From contig JAFYHU010000012.1 of the NCBI GenBank assembly GCA_017538965.1, forward strand, positions 1 to 64,000: a stretch of DNA of 64,000 bases. Direction: 5' to 3'. This DNA comes from Oscillospiraceae bacterium. Lineage in GTDB: Bacteria; Bacillota; Clostridia; Oscillospirales; Oscillospiraceae. Within the stretch, counting starts at the first letter, position 1. Every line of letters starts with the position of its first letter. The position numbers and the translations under genes are program-made. Positions 42,639-51,214 of this stretch are shown in pieces. Under the pieces are notes generated by a model that had not been told where the DNA came from, ran no database searches, and worked only from the letters and a program-made list of their open reading frames with translations.

Positions 42639-42884
42639 ATGGGAACCGTAAACATTCGGAAGCTGAAAGCGAAGCTCACAGAACTGGGTCTCAATGTGGA
42701 GGCGCTTGGAAAGATGATCGGCTACGACCGCTCCGCTATTTACCGGCGCTTTGCCGACAACGGTGCCGCGATGACGATTGATGACGCAAACAAGATCATC
42801 AAGGCGCTGCGGCTGACCGCAGACGAAGCTGTGGCTATTTTTTTCGGCCAGCTTGTCCCAAATTTTGGGATTTGTGAGGGTTAA
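42639..42884 (+). CDS. Cro-like HTH regulator
   Basis: 81 aa from ATG 42639, which has AAAGGAGG 8 nt upstream. HTH at ~8-60: IRKLKAKLTELGLNVEALGKMIGYDRSAIYRRFADNGAAMTIDDANKII (recognition helix about DRSAIYRRF). First gene of the early operon, controlled by the switch operators. Its last codons contain another operator copy. Confidence 0.82.
   Translation: MGTVNIRKLKAKLTELGLNVEALGKMIGYDRSAIYRRFADNGAAMTIDDANKIIKALRLTADEAVAIFFGQLVPNFGICEG
42855..42871. promoter_or_regulatory. Operator copy inside the cro-like gene
   Basis: GTCCCAAATTTTGGGAT, almost identical to the site at 42599-42615. It lies just before the next gene (42888) and may act as a roadblock or secondary repressor site. Confidence 0.7.
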
Positions 42885-42887
42885 GGC

Positions 42888-43061
42888 ATGAGCATACTCG
42901 ACCTATCCCAAGTCCCCTTGACCGCAAGGGATGATCTGCTGATGGCGATCTACCGGGATCTGGAGAAAGACATGTCCACCCCGGAAGGCCGTGAGCGGAT
43001 CGAAAGAAAAACCGCCGAGCGGCTGGCTCTGCAGACTAACGAAAGGAGGCGAGAAGAATGA
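42888..43061 (+). CDS. Small phage protein, unknown
   Basis: 57 aa (MSILDLSQVPLTARDDLLMA...), helical and charged, possibly a DNA-mimic or regulator. It follows the cro-like gene by 3 nt and overlaps the next gene by ATGA. No family recognised. Confidence 0.6.
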   Translation: MSILDLSQVPLTARDDLLMAIYRDLEKDMSTPEGRERIERKTAERLALQTNERRREE

Positions 43062-43288
43062 CAGTCAGAACCACTGAGGAACGGATGTCCGAGACGCTGG
43101 CCGACCTCGTCGGCATCGTCCAGAGCCTCACTTCCGAAATTCAGAGCTCCGACGATGACCAGCGGATCGTGAACCTGACCTGCATCATGGCCAAAGCGAA
43201 CCGGGCAATGCGCATCCTGTCGGAAGCCCGGATGTGCTACAGGGCTCTCGACGAGGGCGAATATCTGGGAGGTGATGCCGACGACTGA
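43058..43288 (+). CDS. Small phage protein, unknown
   Basis: 76 aa, predicted helical (MTVRTTEERMSETLADLVGI...), ending in a GGDADD acidic tail. AAAGGAGG precedes the start, and the 4-nt overlap with the gene before supports translation. No family recognised. Confidence 0.65.
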   Translation: MTVRTTEERMSETLADLVGIVQSLTSEIQSSDDDQRIVNLTCIMAKANRAMRILSEARMCYRALDEGEYLGGDADD

Positions 43289-43332
43289 CAGATCCCGCGC
43301 GAACCGACCGACAAACAGAAAGGAGTTGAACC

Positions 43333-43491
43333 ATGAAAGATCCCAAAACCATGAGCGTTCCCGATCTGCAGCGCAACCTGATGGACTGCCGCAACGAGCT
43401 CTGCCTCCGCTGCGGTGATTACCAGATGGCCCACAAGGGCGCCTGCGACGGCTGCCGCTGGAGGATGGAGGCATCCGATGAGCAGAAATGA
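43333..43491 (+). CDS. Small four-Cys phage protein
   Basis: 52 aa with CRNELCLRCGDYQ and GACDGCRW, a probable zinc finger. Start ATG 43333 follows AGGAGTTGAACC. It overlaps the next small ORF. Confidence 0.6.
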   Translation: MKDPKTMSVPDLQRNLMDCRNELCLRCGDYQMAHKGACDGCRWRMEASDEQK

Positions 43492-43615
43492 AAAAGGCCG
43501 CACCCCGATGTGCAAGATCAGGATGCGGCGAAAGGTGGACAACCAGAACACGATTACCCAAGCTGGAGCATATCAGAATTTCCGGCAGTTGTCAACGGAG
43601 GTTTCTCATGGGTAA
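43478..43615 (+). CDS. Small phage ORF, unknown
   Basis: 45 aa, basic N terminus (MSRNEKGRTPMCKIRMRRKV...). GGATGGAGG precedes ATG 43478. It overlaps both neighbours by a few nt. No family recognised. Confidence 0.45.
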   Translation: MSRNEKGRTPMCKIRMRRKVDNQNTITQAGAYQNFRQLSTEVSHG

Positions 43616-43982
43616 TCGACTGAGAGACCTCCGTTTGTCGTGCGGCGCCACCCCGCAGGAGCTGGTGGACGCCGTGCGCGAGACCTATCCGAAGTATGAC
43701 AAGCCCCTGCAAAGCAAGTGCGAGCATACCGATCTGTACGCGGTGGAGCTGACCTATCCCGCCTTCCGGGATCTGTACCGGCGCTTTGACCCGGAAGGCT
43801 GGGCCAAGTACAAGCGGCACACGGACGGCCACCGTCTGACCTGCCGGATCTACGGCAGGCTGTCGCAGGAGATCTACCGCCGCTTTCTGGCACAGATCCA
43901 CCAGGACGGATTCGCCTCCGTGCAGGAGTGGCTCGCCGATGCGATTCTCGCCTATATCAACGCAAGGAGTGACGATCCGTGA
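43608..43982 (+). CDS. Phage protein, unknown (basic, helical)
   Basis: 124 aa from ATG 43608, with GGAGG 7 nt upstream; a longer ORF to 43488 has no ribosome site. The text MGNRLRDLRLSCGATPQELVDAVRETYPKYDK looks like an N-terminal HTH-type helix pair, then a basic region (YRRFDPEGWAKYKRHTDGHRLTCRIYGRL). It could be a small DNA-binding protein; no family recognised. Confidence 0.65.
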   Translation: MGNRLRDLRLSCGATPQELVDAVRETYPKYDKPLQSKCEHTDLYAVELTYPAFRDLYRRFDPEGWAKYKRHTDGHRLTCRIYGRLSQEIYRRFLAQIHQDGFASVQEWLADAILAYINARSDDP

Positions 43983-44131
43983 AAGAAGTCTATCCGCACT
44001 GCCCGGTATGCGGCGAGGAATGCGAGCACGTTTACCGAGAATCCGGAACCGACACCTATCTCGGCTGTGAAAACTGTCTTGAGGAAGAGGATGCGTGGAA
44101 CTGCGCCGCCTGCTTCCCGGACGATGAATGA
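43979..44131 (+). CDS. Small Cys-rich phage protein
   Basis: 50 aa, GTG start overlapping the preceding stop (GTGA). CPVCGEEC, CENC and CAAC suggest two zinc knuckles. Confidence 0.6.
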   Translation: MKEVYPHCPVCGEECEHVYRESGTDTYLGCENCLEEEDAWNCAACFPDDE

Positions 44132-44142
44132 AAGGAGCACCC

Positions 44143-44352
44143 ATGGAAGAAAAGAAACCAATCAAGGTATTCCCCCGCCGTCTCGCCAGAAAGATGGCCA
44201 AATCCTATCTGGACCGGCAGGGCGTCACTGGCTACAACAAGCCGACCGCGGTCATGGGCCGCGGGATGGTCGGTCCGTCCAAGTTCTCCGTTCTCTGGCG
44301 GCACTTCGCTGTTGAGGCGGGGAGCCAGACCGGAAAGAAGGGACGCAAATGA
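44143..44352 (+). CDS. Small basic phage protein
   Basis: 69 aa from ATG 44143, with AAAGGAG 6-7 nt upstream. Lys/Arg-rich (PIKVFPRRLARKMAKSYLDR). No family recognised. It is coupled to the next gene by ATGA. Confidence 0.6.
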   Translation: MEEKKPIKVFPRRLARKMAKSYLDRQGVTGYNKPTAVMGRGMVGPSKFSVLWRHFAVEAGSQTGKKGRK

Positions 44353-44732
44353 AGGGAATCGTTGTCAGCACCGACAACCGGCTCACGGTTCAGGATTTCG
44401 AAGCGCCGCTGTACAGGACGGTCGGCAAAGCCGTTGGCGGATGGATTGAGATTGTCCGGCCGGGCGGCCTGAAGAAGCCCTACGTCATGGTTGTCAATGA
44501 GGAAGGCCTGATCAAGGGACTTCCCGCAAACCTTACCGGCTGCCTTCTCTACGGCACGCCGGCCCACGGTTCCCCGATTGTCGGAAACATCGTGATCATG
44601 AAAGAAGGCTGGACCGATGAAGGCATGGACCTTCTCGGCCTCGCCGATGAAGAGATCACGGTCATCACACAGGATCTGGTCGCGCTGTTCGAGCGCGCCG
44701 GCAAAGTTAAGAAAGGAGCAAAACGCAAATGA
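44349..44732 (+). CDS. DUF3846-like phage protein
   Basis: 127 aa. The central block YRTVGKAVGGWIEIVRP, VVNEEGLIKGLPANLTGCLLYGT and GSPIVGNIVIMKEGW is the pattern of the DUF3846 family found in phage early regions. Function unknown. It overlaps the ATPase gene by 4 nt. Confidence 0.78.
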   Translation: MKGIVVSTDNRLTVQDFEAPLYRTVGKAVGGWIEIVRPGGLKKPYVMVVNEEGLIKGLPANLTGCLLYGTPAHGSPIVGNIVIMKEGWTDEGMDLLGLADEEITVITQDLVALFERAGKVKKGAKRK

Positions 44733-45682
44733 TAGTCACCCCCGAGAACATGTCCTTTGACAACAAGAAGTTCAGCATGATCCTCTACGGCAGCCCCGGC
44801 GTCGGCAAGACCACGCTGGCCTTGTCCGCCCCTGATCCCGTCCTGATCGACTTCGACCGCGGCATGTCCCGCGTCAAGTCCCAGCACCGCAAGCCCGCAA
44901 TCTTCTGCAGCACCTACGAGGAAGTTCTCCGGGATCTGGATTCCCCGGATATGAAGAACTTTCAGACCGTCGTGGTCGATACCGGCGGCAGCTTCATTAC
45001 CTTCCTTCAGGACTGGGCTATGCGCTCCGATCCCAAGGTAAACCGGCAGAAGAACGGCGCTATCTCCCTGAAAGGTTTCGGCGCCGTCAAGCAGGAGTTC
45101 ATCCGTTTCACCAACTACGTCAAGGACACGCTGGACAAGAATCTGATCTACGTCTTTCACTCCCAGGAGCAGAGCGACAAGGACGGAAACGCCACCCAGC
45201 GCCTGATGTGTGAAGGCGCTGCCAAGAACATTGTCTGGACGCCCTGCGACTTCGGCGGCTATGTCCAGATGATCGGCAACCAGCGCGTGATCTGCTTCAC
45301 CCCGGATCAAGAGTATTTCGCGAAAGGCTGCCACGGCATCGTCGGTCAGATCCCCGTTCCGGAGCTCGGCCCGACCACGCCGAACGACTTCATCACGAAG
45401 ATCTTCGAGCAGGCCAAGGCGAACATCGCCGCCGAATCCGAGGCTTATGCCCCGATCAAGGAACAGTACGACCGCGTCATGGAGACCGCCCGCGTCATGA
45501 TCGAGAAGATCACTGACGCCGACAGCGCCCTGCAGGTCATGACCGACATTCAGGCCCTCGACCATGCGTCCACCAGCAAGAAGGAGTGCAGCAAGATGAT
45601 CAAGGACAAGGCGGCCTCCATCGGCCTGAAGTACAGCCCGGCCGTCAAGCGCTTCATTGAGATTTCCAAGAAGGAGGGCTGA
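44729..45682 (+). CDS. Sak4-like RecA-fold ATPase (phage nucleotide-binding protein)
   Basis: 317 aa. Walker A is YGSPGVGKTTLAL (~22-34), Walker B-like TVVVDTGGSF, then FHSQEQSDKDG. The short RecA/Rad51-like core without added domains is the Sak4 type of phage single-strand annealing recombinase ATPase. It is followed at once by a PD-(D/E)XK nuclease and SSB, which fits a phage recombination module. Confidence 0.85.
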   Translation: MIVTPENMSFDNKKFSMILYGSPGVGKTTLALSAPDPVLIDFDRGMSRVKSQHRKPAIFCSTYEEVLRDLDSPDMKNFQTVVVDTGGSFITFLQDWAMRSDPKVNRQKNGAISLKGFGAVKQEFIRFTNYVKDTLDKNLIYVFHSQEQSDKDGNATQRLMCEGAAKNIVWTPCDFGGYVQMIGNQRVICFTPDQEYFAKGCHGIVGQIPVPELGPTTPNDFITKIFEQAKANIAAESEAYAPIKEQYDRVMETARVMIEKITDADSALQVMTDIQALDHASTSKKECSKMIKDKAASIGLKYSPAVKRFIEISKKEG

Positions 45683-45684
45683 CC

Positions 45685-46368
45685 GTGCCCCGCTATGAAA
45701 TCACCAAATCTCTGATCGAATCCTGGTACTACGTGCAGGACTGCTGGGAAGGCGGCGAGGAGGAGGCCATGAATGCGTTCATGACCGCTCTCCGCCGCGA
45801 GAAGGAAGATCTGACTGAGGAACAGCAGCAGAACATCAACAACGGCTTTGAATTCGAAAAGCTGGTCACCGACATTGCGACTGGCGCGTTTGTTCCGGAA
45901 TTTGTGGATTCCGGAGGAACGAATCCGAAAACCGGCGAGGTCATGGGCTATGACAGATACCCAAGATGGCACTGGGCGGCAAATGAATTCGCCCAACTGC
46001 TCCGGGGCGCGCAGTTTCAGGTCCGCATCCACAAGCCGATCACCGTGCGCGGCATCGACTTTGAGATCCACGGCGTCCTCGACGCGCTCCGGGAGGGCAC
46101 GATCTTCGATATCAAGTTCAAGAACAAATCCTTCGGGAGCCTCGACCTCCCCGGCAGTTATCTCGACAGCGCGCAGCACCCGTTCTATTTCTACCTCGTT
46201 CCGGAGGCGCGCCGCTTCCTGTATCTGGTCTCGGACGGAACGGACGTTTACATTGAGCAGTACACCCCGGAGGAATCACGGGACGCCTACGATGTGATTG
46301 CCGAATTTGTGGACTTCCTGCAGAGCGCCGGCCTCATGGATCTGTACAAGGAGCACTGGGCCGTATGA
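45685..46368 (+). CDS. PD-(D/E)XK exonuclease
   Basis: 227 aa, GTG start after AAGGAGGG. The nuclease core is FEIHGVLDALREGTIFDIKFKNKS (D...D-x-K) around ~130-155, with an upstream EFEKLV acidic residue and a downstream SAQHPFYFYLV Gln/His segment, as in RecB/Cas4-like phage exonucleases. It is the expected partner of the annealing module. Confidence 0.8.
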   Translation: MPRYEITKSLIESWYYVQDCWEGGEEEAMNAFMTALRREKEDLTEEQQQNINNGFEFEKLVTDIATGAFVPEFVDSGGTNPKTGEVMGYDRYPRWHWAANEFAQLLRGAQFQVRIHKPITVRGIDFEIHGVLDALREGTIFDIKFKNKSFGSLDLPGSYLDSAQHPFYFYLVPEARRFLYLVSDGTDVYIEQYTPEESRDAYDVIAEFVDFLQSAGLMDLYKEHWAV

Positions 46369-46904
46369 AAGGCCGGATCATTGACTACTCCATGAGCATG
46401 GACGGCAGGCAGCGCGTCACGCTCGAGATCGACACCGACTTCCGCGAGGGCTATGAAGCCCTCAAGGAAGCCGAGCTGGAAATCAGCATCAAAAAGTGGC
46501 GTGCAAAGCGCAGCAAGGACGCAAACGCCTATTTTCACGTTCTGGTCAATCAGATCGCCGTCGCCCGCGGCCTGTCGGATGATGAGGTCAAGCGGGATCT
46601 GGTCGTGCAGTACGGCACAGCCGCCCGGGACGAGGAAGGCATGCGGATCGCGTTCAAGCTGCCAGCCGCCGTGGATGTGGAGAAGATCTACCCATACACC
46701 CGCATGTACAAAGAAGTTGAGGAAGACGGCAAGACCTTCAAGTGCTACCTCGTCTTCAAGCAGACCCGCGACATGGACACCAAGGAGATGTCGCACCTGA
46801 TCGAAGGGGCGATCACCGTCGCCCAGGAACTGAACATCGACACCGACACGCCCGAGCGGGCCAGTTGGTGGAAATCACTGAAAGGAGAAAACAATGGACG
46901 ATAA
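46365..46904 (+). CDS. NinB-like recombination protein (tentative)
   Basis: 179 aa. The segment KKWRAKRSKDANAYFHVLVNQIAVARGLSDDEVKRDLVVQYG resembles the NinB/YopX-neighbour pattern R-S-x-x-A-N-A-Y in phage recombination genes. It overlaps the nuclease stop by ATGA and lies upstream of SSB. Function inferred only from position and that motif. Confidence 0.6.
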   Translation: MKGRIIDYSMSMDGRQRVTLEIDTDFREGYEALKEAELEISIKKWRAKRSKDANAYFHVLVNQIAVARGLSDDEVKRDLVVQYGTAARDEEGMRIAFKLPAAVDVEKIYPYTRMYKEVEEDGKTFKCYLVFKQTRDMDTKEMSHLIEGAITVAQELNIDTDTPERASWWKSLKGENNGR

Positions 46905-47223
46905 CAACAGACTGGCAAGCCAGATTCTGGAAAAGAAGACTGGCGGCTATGGCACCGACTACAAGAACTTCATTGCTCCCCAGGAGATCACTGTAACGAT
47001 CACGCTGGAAGAGTACCGCACGCTCGTGGCCAACAACGCCACAAGGCAGAAAGATATCGACGCTGCCACCAACGACAAGTTTGTCAGGGAACAGCAGATC
47101 AAGGATGTCACCGCCGCCAATGACAAACTGAAGGGCGAGAACTACGATCTGAAAACCCAGATCGATGAGCTAAAGGCGCAGATCGCCAAGCTTACAGGAA
47201 AGGACTGCCCGAAAGATGCTTAA
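46894..47223 (+). CDS. Coiled-coil phage protein
   Basis: 109 aa. The C-terminal ~65 residues form a heptad-repeat coiled coil (VREQQIKDVTAANDKLKGEN, DLKTQIDELKAQIAKL). GGAGAAAACA precedes ATG. It overlaps ssb by 8 nt. Function unknown. Confidence 0.65.
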   Translation: MDDNNRLASQILEKKTGGYGTDYKNFIAPQEITVTITLEEYRTLVANNATRQKDIDAATNDKFVREQQIKDVTAANDKLKGENYDLKTQIDELKAQIAKLTGKDCPKDA

Positions 47224-47698
47224 CACAATCTCAATCGCCGGCAGGCTGACCAAGGACCCAGAGCTGCGCTACACGCAGAACCAGATTGCTGTCTGTTCCT
47301 ACTCCGTCGCGGTCGAGCGGGACTATGCCGGGCAGGGCCAGCAACGGGAAACGGATTTCTTCGACTGCGTTGCATGGCGTCAGGGCGGCGAATTTGTCAG
47401 CAGGTACTTTCACAAGGGCGACATGATCATCGTCACAGGCCGGATGCAGGCGAGAGACTGGACCGACAACAACGGCAACAAGCGCCGGAGCTGGGAGATT
47501 CAGGTCGATCACAACTACTTCGGCGGCAACAAGACCGACAGCCAGAGCAGCCAGGGCGGCGGTCAGAGCGCGGCAGACTATTACGCCCAGCATGGCCAGT
47601 ATGGCGCCCAGAGCGCCCCGGCCTCAGCCCCTGCACATCCGCAGTACACGCAGCAGCAGTTCACCGAGGAAGAGGATGACGGAGAACTGCCGTTCTGA
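47216..47698 (+). CDS. ssb: Single-stranded DNA-binding protein
   Basis: 160 aa. The OB-fold (~1-105) starts MLNTISIAGRLTKDPELRYTQNQ and contains DFFDCVAWRQ and KGDMIIVTGRMQARDW. The Gln/Ser/Gly/Ala-rich linker ends in the acidic tip EEEDDGELPF, the SSB protein-interaction tail. Phage-encoded, next to the replisome organizer. Confidence 0.93.
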   Translation: MLNTISIAGRLTKDPELRYTQNQIAVCSYSVAVERDYAGQGQQRETDFFDCVAWRQGGEFVSRYFHKGDMIIVTGRMQARDWTDNNGNKRRSWEIQVDHNYFGGNKTDSQSSQGGGQSAADYYAQHGQYGAQSAPASAPAHPQYTQQQFTEEEDDGELPF

Positions 47699-47711
47699 GG
47701 AGGTGTGACGG

Positions 47712-48644
47712 ATGGCAACCGGAAAGCGCTATTACTGGATCAAGCTCAAGGAATCGTTCCTGGCTTCTGATGCAGTGGACTTTCTGATGAGCCAGAAGCC
47801 AGACGGAACCGGCGCCAACTATGTTGTCCTCTATCAGATGCTCTGCCTCAAAACCATCAACACGGGTGGGCGGCTGGAACGCCATATCGGAGAAGTGGTC
47901 ATTCCCTACGACGAAGCGAAGATCCAGCGAGACACAAAGTGGTTTTCCATCGACACCATCCGTGTTGCTCTGAATCTCTACAAAGCCCTCGGCCTCGTAT
48001 ATGTGGACAAAGACGGCACCCTCGCTCTGACGGATCACGAGAACCTTGTCGGCAGCGAGACAGACTGGGCGGCTCAGAAAAAGACGCAGCGACAAGGCCA
48101 GCTTTCCCTGCCAAGTGTGGACAATGTCCACAACGATGTCCGCGAAAATGTCCATACAGAGATAGAGAATAGAGATAAAGAGATTAGAGATAGAGATCAG
48201 ATATTAGAGAAAGAGGTTTTAACAGAACCTGTCGGTTCTGTTTGTCGGACAAAAGATGTCCGACGTGTCGTGGATGAGTGGAACAAACTCGGATTGCAGC
48301 AGGTTCAGAAGGTGACCTCCGATTCCAAACGCGGCGGAATGCTCCGGGCAAGGGTGAACGAGTACGGTGTCGAAAAGGTGATCGAGGCCATAGGCAAGGT
48401 CCGGGAAAGCGATTTTCTGAAAGGGCAGAACGATAACGGATGGGTGATCACCTTCGAATGGTTTGTGAAACCCAACAATTTCGTGAAGATCCTCGAAGGC
48501 AACTATGACAACCGTACTTCCTCGAAGAGGCCGCGCAGCCGCTACTATACCACCGCCGAGGAATACGAGCGTCCGGCAAAGATAGACACCGAAAAGCTGG
48601 CCATGCTCGAGGAAAACATGAAAAGAAACAAAAAGACTGACTGA
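47712..48644 (+). CDS. Phage replisome organizer/DnaD-like initiator
   Basis: 310 aa. The N-terminal winged-helix of the phage_rep_org_N family is clear: KRYYWIKLKESFLASDAVDFLMSQKPDGTGANYVVLYQMLCLKTINTGG and IPYDEAKIQRDTKWFSIDTIRVALNLYKALGLV. The C-terminal ~100 residues resemble a DnaD-like tail (EWFVKPNNFVKILEGNY). GAGGAGGTG precedes ATG. It probably nucleates replication at a phage origin. A repetitive AGAGATAGAGA stretch at 48163-48200 lies inside the gene. Confidence 0.85.
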   Translation: MATGKRYYWIKLKESFLASDAVDFLMSQKPDGTGANYVVLYQMLCLKTINTGGRLERHIGEVVIPYDEAKIQRDTKWFSIDTIRVALNLYKALGLVYVDKDGTLALTDHENLVGSETDWAAQKKTQRQGQLSLPSVDNVHNDVRENVHTEIENRDKEIRDRDQILEKEVLTEPVGSVCRTKDVRRVVDEWNKLGLQQVQKVTSDSKRGGMLRARVNEYGVEKVIEAIGKVRESDFLKGQNDNGWVITFEWFVKPNNFVKILEGNYDNRTSSKRPRSRYYTTAEEYERPAKIDTEKLAMLEENMKRNKKTD

Positions 48645-48666
48645 TTTACAGAAAGGACTGACTGAA

Positions 48667-49359
48667 ATGGAAGAAAACCTTATTCGCACAAACGGCATGA
48701 TCCACTACAACGACTGGCAGCCGAGTCTGCCGGAACCGGAAAAGAGAAAGGCAGGCAAACACATGGGAGGAACGAAGAACGTCTTCTGGAGGAAGTACGC
48801 GGTGGTCATTATCGGGGCTGCCGTCTTTACGCTGTACTCCATCGGCCTGTCCGCATGGGTGAACTGGAAAGCGGAAACGCGGGTCCGGGCCGAGGAGGAA
48901 GCGAAATACCAGCAGCAGCTGGCGGACTACCACGAGGAAAGGCAGAAGGAACAGGCAGCGCAGTATTTTCTTAGCGGCGAGGCCAGCCGTGAAGCCTTCA
49001 TCAATCAGGAGACCGACGCGGTGGCACAGGTGATCTCCAAGCTCAATCTGGACGCGCAGAAGTATACAGAGGCGTGCTGCATGCTGGCGAGAGTCATGAA
49101 CAAGACCTATCCGAACAGCTTTCAGGAAGTGGCAGCACAGCCGCAGCAATGGATGTTCTATGACGGGACGGATACCACCTTCAGCCCGCACGACCGCGAG
49201 ATCGCCGAAAGCATCGTGAGACCGTATATCGAAGACGGCATCATCCCAAACGGTCTGACGGCCGACATGGTATACGGCAGCTGGAGCCAGAACGACTTTG
49301 TTCTGAGGGACGACTACAAAGGAAGCGGCACCATGAACACATGGAGATATCAGGGATGA
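48667..49359 (+). CDS. Phage membrane-anchored protein, unknown
   Basis: 230 aa. One transmembrane helix at ~42-60 (VVIIGAAVFTLYSIGLSAWV), then a coiled coil (~62-92) and an extracytoplasmic or cytoplasmic domain with no recognised motif. It overlaps the next gene by ATGA. Confidence 0.6.
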   Translation: MEENLIRTNGMIHYNDWQPSLPEPEKRKAGKHMGGTKNVFWRKYAVVIIGAAVFTLYSIGLSAWVNWKAETRVRAEEEAKYQQQLADYHEERQKEQAAQYFLSGEASREAFINQETDAVAQVISKLNLDAQKYTEACCMLARVMNKTYPNSFQEVAAQPQQWMFYDGTDTTFSPHDREIAESIVRPYIEDGIIPNGLTADMVYGSWSQNDFVLRDDYKGSGTMNTWRYQG

Positions 49360-49574
49360 AACCGGCATACAACCTCGGAAGCCTCTGCGGTACAGGCGTC
49401 TATGCAAAAGTCACCTGCTCATGCTGCGGAAAGGTTTTTCCTCTTCCCTGTGCGAAAAAGGACTACCGCTTTCACGTCTGTGACCGTTACTTTTGCGGCT
49501 GGACATGCAAGCGGGAGTGGGAACGCAAACACCCGAAAAAGCGCGGCAACATCTATCTGGATTATCTGATTTGA
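49356..49574 (+). CDS. Small zinc-finger-like phage protein
   Basis: 72 aa from ATG 49356 (ATGA overlap with the gene before; the ORF opens 15 nt earlier). CSCCGKVFPLPC and CDRYFCGWTCKREW provide seven cysteines, probably two zinc sites. Confidence 0.6.
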   Translation: MKPAYNLGSLCGTGVYAKVTCSCCGKVFPLPCAKKDYRFHVCDRYFCGWTCKREWERKHPKKRGNIYLDYLI

Positions 49575-49588
49575 AGGAGGAATGCACA

Positions 49589-49822
49589 TTGAAAATCGTA
49601 AGAAGTCAGGACCTGCACTACAGCGTCCCGATCAACCGGATCGCGCGGACCACGGTTGAGTACAAAGCAGAAGACCACCGCTATATCGTGACGGCCACCT
49701 GCGACCGCCCCCTGGTCCTCGGACGCTACACCAGCGAGGAGGAGGCCATCGCTGCCGACACCCTCATGTGGCTCAGTGAGGACCCGGTCTACACCTTCCC
49801 CGCCCCGGGCGAGAAAAGCTGA
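49589..49822 (+). CDS. Small phage protein, unknown
   Basis: 77 aa. The start is TTG 49589 because AAGGAGG lies 8-9 nt upstream; the ORF opens earlier without a signal. Beta-rich (VEYKAEDHRYIVTATCDRPLVLGRY). Coupled to the methylase-like gene (TGATG). Confidence 0.55.
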   Translation: MKIVRSQDLHYSVPINRIARTTVEYKAEDHRYIVTATCDRPLVLGRYTSEEEAIAADTLMWLSEDPVYTFPAPGEKS

Positions 49823-50754
49823 TGGCCAGAGATGCGCGGCTGGTCCGCGATCCGCACCAGAAGGAAATCGTCCGGCTGTTCTCGGCCTTCGACGGGAGCA
49901 AAAACAGGCGGCAGATCTTCGATGACTTTCTGGTCATGACGGCCTGCATGCTGTCGAACCTCGGCGATCCGGTCCACTATGAGGAGCGGGAAAAGCGGTA
50001 CATGCAGCACGCGAACCAGTATAAACCGCAGGAGCTCGAAATCTTCTCCAAGATGATCGCCGAGATCGTCTGCGGGCTGGATGACAGGCCCGATCAGGAT
50101 TTCCTCGGCGAAATGTACATGGCGCTGGATTTCGGAAGCGCGGCAGCCGGGCAGTTCTTCACCCCGTATTCCGTCTGCCAGTGCATGGCGGCAATCAGCT
50201 CGGATTTTGAGAAACTCAATTTTCAGATTGCCGACAAGGGGTTCATCGGCGTGATGGACCCCGCCTGCGGGGCAGGGGCGTTGCTGGTGGCTTTCGCGAA
50301 CGAGTGCCGCAGGCAGAACATCAATCCGCAGACGCAATGCCTGTTCGTCGCCCAGGACATCGACTTCACGGTCGGCTGCATGTGCTACATTGCCATGTCC
50401 TACATGGGCCTTGCCGGATATGTCGTGATCGGTGATACCCTGTGCAATCCTAATACCACTTATGACAGCCGGGGCCTGCTTCCGGTGGACAATGACAGCC
50501 GGATTTGGTATACGCCGATGTTCATGACGAGGGACATTTGGGTCGGCAGGCGGATAGCCGCCGGTATGGATCTGATGCTTTCCGGATGCCGCAAAGAAAC
50601 CGCCGCCGTTCCCGCTGAGGGCCCGTTGCAATCGCTTCCAGAGACCGTGACGGTCACGCCCCCTGTTGTTATATCCCCCGAACCCAAAAAGTCCGTGGAG
50701 GCCGAGGAAACGGCCTATGCGGACAACGGATTCGGACAATTATCATTTTTCTGA
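49822..50754 (+). CDS. N-6 DNA methylase-like protein lacking NPPY
   Basis: 310 aa. An HsdM-like N-terminal helical part (~1-100) leads to TPYSVCQCMAAI and SAM motif I MDPACGAGALLVAFANE (~152-168), then VAQDID and VVIGDTLCNP. The catalytic motif IV (N/D-P-P-Y/F) is not found; NPNTTYD and WYTP stand near its place. This is a known style of phage methylase-like proteins that may be inactive or anti-restriction. Last ~60 residues are a Pro/Glu-rich tail ending GFGQLSFF, a PIP-like motif that could bind the sliding clamp. Confidence 0.7.
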   Translation: MARDARLVRDPHQKEIVRLFSAFDGSKNRRQIFDDFLVMTACMLSNLGDPVHYEEREKRYMQHANQYKPQELEIFSKMIAEIVCGLDDRPDQDFLGEMYMALDFGSAAAGQFFTPYSVCQCMAAISSDFEKLNFQIADKGFIGVMDPACGAGALLVAFANECRRQNINPQTQCLFVAQDIDFTVGCMCYIAMSYMGLAGYVVIGDTLCNPNTTYDSRGLLPVDNDSRIWYTPMFMTRDIWVGRRIAAGMDLMLSGCRKETAAVPAEGPLQSLPETVTVTPPVVISPEPKKSVEAEETAYADNGFGQLSFF

Positions 50755-50767
50755 AAGGAGAAAACAA

Positions 50768-51214
50768 ATGGCAGAAACTAAGAACCTGATGGGATTGAAC
50801 CTGAATGTTGACAGCGAGCTCATGGCCGAGGCCGCGAAGGAGGCAATCATTGCCGGCGTCGCATCAGGCCTTGAAATGAAGGAGGCGCTTATCGCTGAAT
50901 TCGTGAAGTCGATGCTGTCTGAGCAGGTCCGCATAGATGACGGGCGCCGCAAAGAATATAGCAGCGACAAGTGCTGCTCCCGCATGGAATATCTGATCCG
51001 GAAAGCGTTCTCTGAGATCGTCCGGGAGGAATTGGCAGCAATGCTGGAGGAGCAGAAGCCGGTGATGCGAGAGCTGATCCGGAAGGAATTTCAGAAAAAG
51101 CCTGTTCAGAGCAAGTTCGTGGAAATGTTTATGGAGTCTCTCACCGAAAGCCTCACCAATCAGTACAAAACCACGATCAATCTGGAGTTCGCAGAAAAGA
51201 GGGATAGGTACTGA
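50768..51214 (+). CDS. Phage protein, unknown (helical)
   Basis: 148 aa from ATG 50768 after GAAAGGAG. Almost wholly helical and charged (LMAEAAKEAIIAGVASGLEMKEALI; VREELAAMLEEQKPVMRELIRKEF), possibly an oligomeric or coiled-coil protein. No family recognised. Confidence 0.6.
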   Translation: MAETKNLMGLNLNVDSELMAEAAKEAIIAGVASGLEMKEALIAEFVKSMLSEQVRIDDGRRKEYSSDKCCSRMEYLIRKAFSEIVREELAAMLEEQKPVMRELIRKEFQKKPVQSKFVEMFMESLTESLTNQYKTTINLEFAEKRDRY

